A stretch of DNA of 64,000 bases, taken from NCBI RefSeq assembly GCF_019925205.1, contig NC_083566.1, forward strand, positions 11,656,001-11,720,000, written 5' to 3'. The stretch comes from Metopolophium dirhodum (Eukaryota; Arthropoda; Insecta; Hemiptera; Aphididae). Made by a program: the position numbers and the translations under genes. The notes beneath the pieces were generated by a model. The model made no database searches. It saw only the letters and a list, made by a program, of their open reading frames with translations, and was not told the DNA's origin. Shown here piece by piece: positions 62,201 through 64,000 of the stretch. Positions within the stretch are counted from its first letter, which is position 1, and the number at the start of each line of letters is the position of its first letter.

Positions 62201-64000
62201 TTTTTGCCGACCTGGAGGTTTGTGCACAAATAATATACCTAATGTTTTATGCTTAGTATTACTAGCAATATATACACAAAATAGATAAACTTGTGCTTGG
62301 ATATGTTATACAATTTAGGAATCATTGTGTAAACTTTTATACATTTCCGAATGTAATGTTAAAGTTCAAAATATATTGTATACATTTTTCAATAAAAACT
62401 TTCTTATACCTATTTATATTTATAGTTCCAGTTTCTCATATAGCATGGCATGATGATTCGGTTCCATTTGCTATAGCATTTTCTTCTGGTGTCATTACAG
62501 TGGGTAATATTCAACCAATAACTGAACCTGAAACATTAACAATTTGTGAAGTAAATAAATGAAAATACTAGAAATAAAAAAACTTGTTAATAATATAAAA
62601 ATATGTTTTAGAGTCCTATATCTACACTGCAATGGTCTAAAATGTTTGACATACTGTCTGTAAGCAATGTAGAAGACACAACCATTAGACTTTGGATTAA
62701 AAAACAAAATTGTTGGGAAATATTTCATAAACTGAATCATTCAAATGAGCCTACTTGTGTGGTTTGGTCCCCTGTTGTGGGTAAGGAATATAATAGTCAA
62801 TATTAAATGATTATTATTATGTTTGTTATATATAATAATATTTTATCTACAATTTGTATTTGTATTTATAGGTAATAAAGGACTGTTACTTTGTGTTGGT
62901 ACTGCTGTTGGATCCATTAATGTTTGGTTAATACCTACTCCATTTTCTAAATTAAAACCCAGAGTACTATACTCATTCCAAGGACACATGTTTAATTCTG
63001 TTACTTCAATGAGTATCCATGATAGTGGCTTAGTATTGGCAACGGGTTGTAGCAAAGGAAGTAGTGGTGTAGTAAATATTTGGTCGCTCTTTGATGGCAG
63101 TTTGTTGAACACGCATACTGGATCTGGTGGTGTAGATGATTTATGCTGGATGGAGGACCAACTCGGACTTGCTGTTTGTTTTGCTCGATCAAAGGTAATT
63201 AGAATTATTTCTTATTTTTAAGTCTATAATTAATTAACATTATTATTATTAATTTACATGTATGTTTCATATGAATTTAAGGATGTAACGGTCATAAAAT
63301 TTAGTGCTGATAATCTTACACATAATCGATTCAAATCAAATGCTCGAAGTGCTTTGTATCGTCGTGGACTCCATAATGTTAAATACTTTCGTAAATTTGT
63401 TAACTCATTACCTGACTTACTTCAGTTGCAAATGAACCATGAGAAACACAAAGTGCTAATGGGAGATCGCCTTATATATAGTGATTATTTAAAAGGACTC
63501 ATTGGGATTGCACTGGAAATTTGGCCTGATCAAACATTTAGTTTTACATTTGTACCACCAAATACAAGTCATAGCATTGAATTTTGTATGTTAATTATTA
63601 TTATTTTAAAATTAAAAGCTAATTGTAATTATTCTTAAAACAGACGAAGAATGGCAATGGCTACAAAGATTAATCACAGTTTTGAATACTGCTAAAGCCT
63701 TACTAACAAGAAAGAATTTCCCTGAGACGTTTATAAGCTACTTTTCATCTGGTTTGAATGGTATGATACATTGTATTTATAAATATTTTAAAATCTTATA
63801 CTTACATTCATATAAATATGTATTTTTATTTTGAAAATTATTTAGAAGAAAGTGATGATCATAATTTATGGTCTGAAGCTATTAGCAACAATAAGTGGAC
63901 TATAGAAGCTGATCAGCAAATTATTCAATGGTTTAATACAACTCCTCATGATTGGCAACCATATACCAAATGTGATGCATACCTTTGGGGTAATGGTCGA
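37089..64000 (+). CDS. HERC1: HERC1-type giant E3 ubiquitin ligase, 5' part (3' end outside window)
   Basis: I traced 52 coding exons, which sum to 10,203 nt and give 3,401 codons without a stop; the exon ends are listed in the block entries that follow. HERC1 is a cytosolic and membrane-associated HECT E3 ligase with two RCC1-like domains (RLD), the first reported to act on ARF/Rab GTPases. The order N-terminal helical region, RLD1, long helical region, SPRY, UBA-like and WD40 is specific for HERC1, as opposed to HERC2 or the small HERCs. The frame is still open at the last base, at the KCDAYLWGNGR sequence that opens RLD2, so RLD2 and the catalytic HECT domain lie outside the window. The N-terminal MEEIDIN start fits because the following helix (KRLQKKLSLLNNLYDILHTKY) matches the vertebrate N-terminal region at a similar distance. 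Non-coding 5' exons cannot be seen. Confidence 0.95.
38311..40132 (+). other. HERC1: HERC1 exons 5-9: first RCC1-like domain (RLD1)
   Basis: Exons 38311-38719, 38783-38959, 39023-39300, 39611-39763 and 39969-40132 encode residues about 317-709. The RCC1 blades are clear: MWGSNSSNQ, AGQYCTFIID, GKNSYGRLGLGNSSNQ, SWGDGDYGKLGHGD, AGYRHSAAVT, TWGEGDHGRLGHGD, SFGSGDNGKLGHGN, TWGQGSNLGCGSSE, and AWGSNGKGQCGQGHS with AGTSHSVAWT. In vertebrate HERC1 this propeller is reported to stimulate nucleotide exchange on ARF and Rab proteins. Confidence 0.95.
40133..41563. other. HERC1 intron 9
   Basis: A 1.4-kb intron with a hAT miniature element at 40574-40879. Nothing else is recognised. Confidence 0.6.
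40574..40879. mobile_element. hAT-type miniature element in HERC1 intron 9
   Basis: Ends TAGGAGTCGGCAACCTTTTT and CAGGTTGCAGACCCCTG are inverted. The flanks CTATAAAG (40566-40573) and CTCTAAAG (40880-40887) match at seven of eight bases. The inner gggccaca blocks resemble widespread animal hAT non-autonomous elements. Confidence 0.88.
43392..44751. mobile_element. 1.36-kb hAT-type non-autonomous element in HERC1 intron 14
   Basis: Left CAGTGGTGTAATTTCAG, right in inverse (AAATTATGTCACTG). A perfect 8-bp duplication GTTTTAGT flanks it (43384-43391 and 44752-44759). It contains a second, younger hAT element at 43970-44453. No transposase frame is left. Confidence 0.9.
43970..44453. mobile_element. 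hAT-type element nested inside another hAT element
   Basis: Left CAGTGTTCGGAACGTTCAC, right in inverse (AACGACGTTCTTTTCAAACACTG). A perfect 8-bp duplication AACAAAAC flanks it (43962-43969 and 44454-44461). It is rich in inverted gaacgtg motifs. Confidence 0.92.
45860..46145 (+). repeat. High-copy repeat family, end fragment H in HERC1 intron 16
   Basis: Contains the family 3' part (gaccccccaaagtaccaatt, gacggacacaaaa) and the terminal cattgctctgctcagaatctaa. A further 60-bp end copy sits at about 46565-46626. Confidence 0.62.
46685..46864. mobile_element. Foldback element in HERC1 intron 17
   Basis: tattctgttcaagttaagaa at the left is inverted as ttcttaatttgaacagaata at the right. A hAT-like CAGTGGTGTAGC motif lies inside. 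It is 180 bp. Confidence 0.6.
48180..49616 (+). repeat. High-copy repeat family, near full-length copy I in HERC1 intron 20
   Basis: It runs from aaaaaggtgggtaagtagat with the cgctctactgtacagtaggt module to ctttgctcagaatctaa, about 1.44 kb. It has no coding capacity; short frames in it are shadows. Confidence 0.72.
50163..51001 (+). mobile_element. Non-autonomous Helitron in HERC1 intron 21
   Basis: It begins with TC after A (ambiguous within tatc repeats) and contains cgaaaccactggacggatct. At the 3' end a CCCGG/CCGGG stem (50974-50978 with 50985-50989) is followed by CTAG (50998-51001) and T. These are the Helitron hallmarks. Length is 839 bp and no Rep/helicase frame is present. Confidence 0.85.
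52154..52743. other. HERC1 intron 25
   Basis: A 590-bp AT-rich intron in which I recognise nothing. Confidence 0.6.
52932..53871 (+). other. HERC1: HERC1 exons 27-29: SPRY domain
   Basis: Exons 52932-53093, 53433-53568 and 53664-53871 encode residues about 1647-1815. SPRY landmarks are readable: HAHGGRAYALGSTP, VYQWKFFILKEHKGNEGSCIGISRYP, RTTSDMWLYRAYNG, LYHGGQISL, and FDTESRTLSFAKN with LYPCVLCYS. SPRY domains bind protein partners; the partner here is unknown. Confidence 0.94.
54288..54579. mobile_element. piggyBac-type miniature element in HERC1 intron 30
   Basis: Exact TTAA at 54284-54287 and 54580-54583. Terminal repeats CACGTTGACTGCG and CGCAATCAACGTG are inverted, with further inverted sub-blocks (gacgccat/ggcgtc) inside. 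It is 292 bp and non-coding. Confidence 0.88.
57232..57560 (-). mobile_element. Helitron 3' end on the minus strand, HERC1 intron 38
   Basis: On the minus strand the sequence ends CACGGGCGAAGCTGTGACGG-GTCGGCTAG then T, the typical hairpin-plus-CTAG end of insect Helitrons. The 5' limit is not defined, so the right coordinate is only a guess. The intron runs from 56957 to 57968. Confidence 0.6.
58422..58636. mobile_element. Foldback element in HERC1 intron 40
   Basis: Left arm taagtattttgttacataaa and right arm in inverse (ttatgaatcaaaatactta). The arms extend about 54 bp, with agtttatgagttata blocks pairing near the centre. Total about 215 bp. Confidence 0.66.
59494..60481. other. HERC1 intron 41
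   Basis: A 988-bp intron in which the reading frame runs on past the donor for about 98 codons. The gtaagt donor at 59494 and the match of the next exon show it is intronic. Nothing else is seen. Confidence 0.6.
60482..63760 (+). other. HERC1: HERC1 exons 42-51: helical lead-in and WD40 propeller
   Basis: Exons 60482-60593, 60666-60799, 61517-61683, 61753-61946, 62002-62217, 62426-62550, 62612-62780, 62872-63194, 63282-63585 and 63644-63760. The WD40 repeats start at VKLEGHQNRINHVIW and continue with SGFDGTMRLWNT, KLAWSPSGLCIAASMEGTLNIY, LLVGGVDGSVNIA, IAWHDDSVPFAIAF, VEDTTIRLWIK, VGTAVGSINVWLIP, and FQGHMFNSVTSMSIHDSG with GVVNIWSLFDGSLL. The last two exons match the region between the WD40 repeats and RLD2 in vertebrates. 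Donors gtgcgt (61683) and gtcagt (61946) are non-consensus but keep the frame. Confidence 0.93.
60800..61516. other. HERC1 intron 43
   Basis: A 717-bp AT-rich intron. A small inverted ccacgg/ccgtgg pair near 61185-61215 is the only structure noticed. Confidence 0.55.
63846..64000 (+). other. HERC1: HERC1 exon 52 (cut by window end): start of RLD2
   Basis: The exon opens with ESDDHNLWSEAI and continues through KWTIEADQQIIQWFNTTPHDW to YLWGNGR, the first strand of the second RCC1-like domain. The frame is open at the last base, so the exon continues beyond the window. Confidence 0.93.

Noticed and set aside
1..64000. CRISPR arrays, operons, riboswitches, prophage
   Set aside because: Introns, gene families and repeat types are those of an animal nuclear genome; no regularly spaced direct repeats or bacterial genes were seen.

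Overview
The window looks like nuclear DNA of a hemipteran insect, most likely an aphid. It is strongly AT-rich, genes are split by short introns with GT/AG ends, the proteins resemble animal orthologues, and the spaces between exons are full of small DNA transposons. The aphid assignment is inference from gene and repeat style. I found no bacterial, viral, CRISPR, tRNA or rRNA genes.

I could reconstruct six protein-coding genes, and every exon join below keeps the reading frame. (1) 2390-10598, minus: a CIB-family EF-hand protein of 198 aa in five exons. (2) 3948-5864, minus: an intronless KANSL1/NSL1 gene (PEHE domain) sitting wholly inside intron 1 of the CIB gene, on the same strand. (3) 15706-25903, minus: U2SURP/SR140, a U2 snRNP-associated splicing factor, 19 exons and 938 aa. 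(4) 29264-31412, plus: the spindle-checkpoint WD40 protein Bub3, six exons and 328 aa. (5) 34004-35063, minus: a PCGF3-type Polycomb RING-finger protein, five exons and 224 aa. (6) 37089-64000 and beyond, plus: a HERC1-type giant E3 ligase. Its first 52 coding exons (3,401 codons) cover the first RCC1-like domain, SPRY, UBA-like and WD40 regions and stop at the window edge, just as the second RCC1-like domain begins.

Layout: U2SURP and Bub3 are head to head across about 3.4 kb. Bub3 and PCGF3 converge across about 2.6 kb. PCGF3 and HERC1 are head to head across about 2 kb. The genes are housekeeping functions (chromatin, splicing, mitosis, ubiquitin) and share no pathway, so I see no operon-like logic.

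Mobile DNA dominates the rest. Several hAT-type miniature elements have intact 8-bp target-site duplications, including one nested inside another within a HERC1 intron. There are also TTAA-flanked foldback elements, a TA-flanked foldback element, a Helitron with its 3' hairpin and CTAG end, a tRNA-derived SINE, a decayed LINE reverse-transcriptase tail, and an abundant non-coding repeat family whose copies recur across the window. I found no clearly new biological system. The most noteworthy points are the nested intronless KANSL1 gene, the nested hAT pair and the shortened centre of HERC1.
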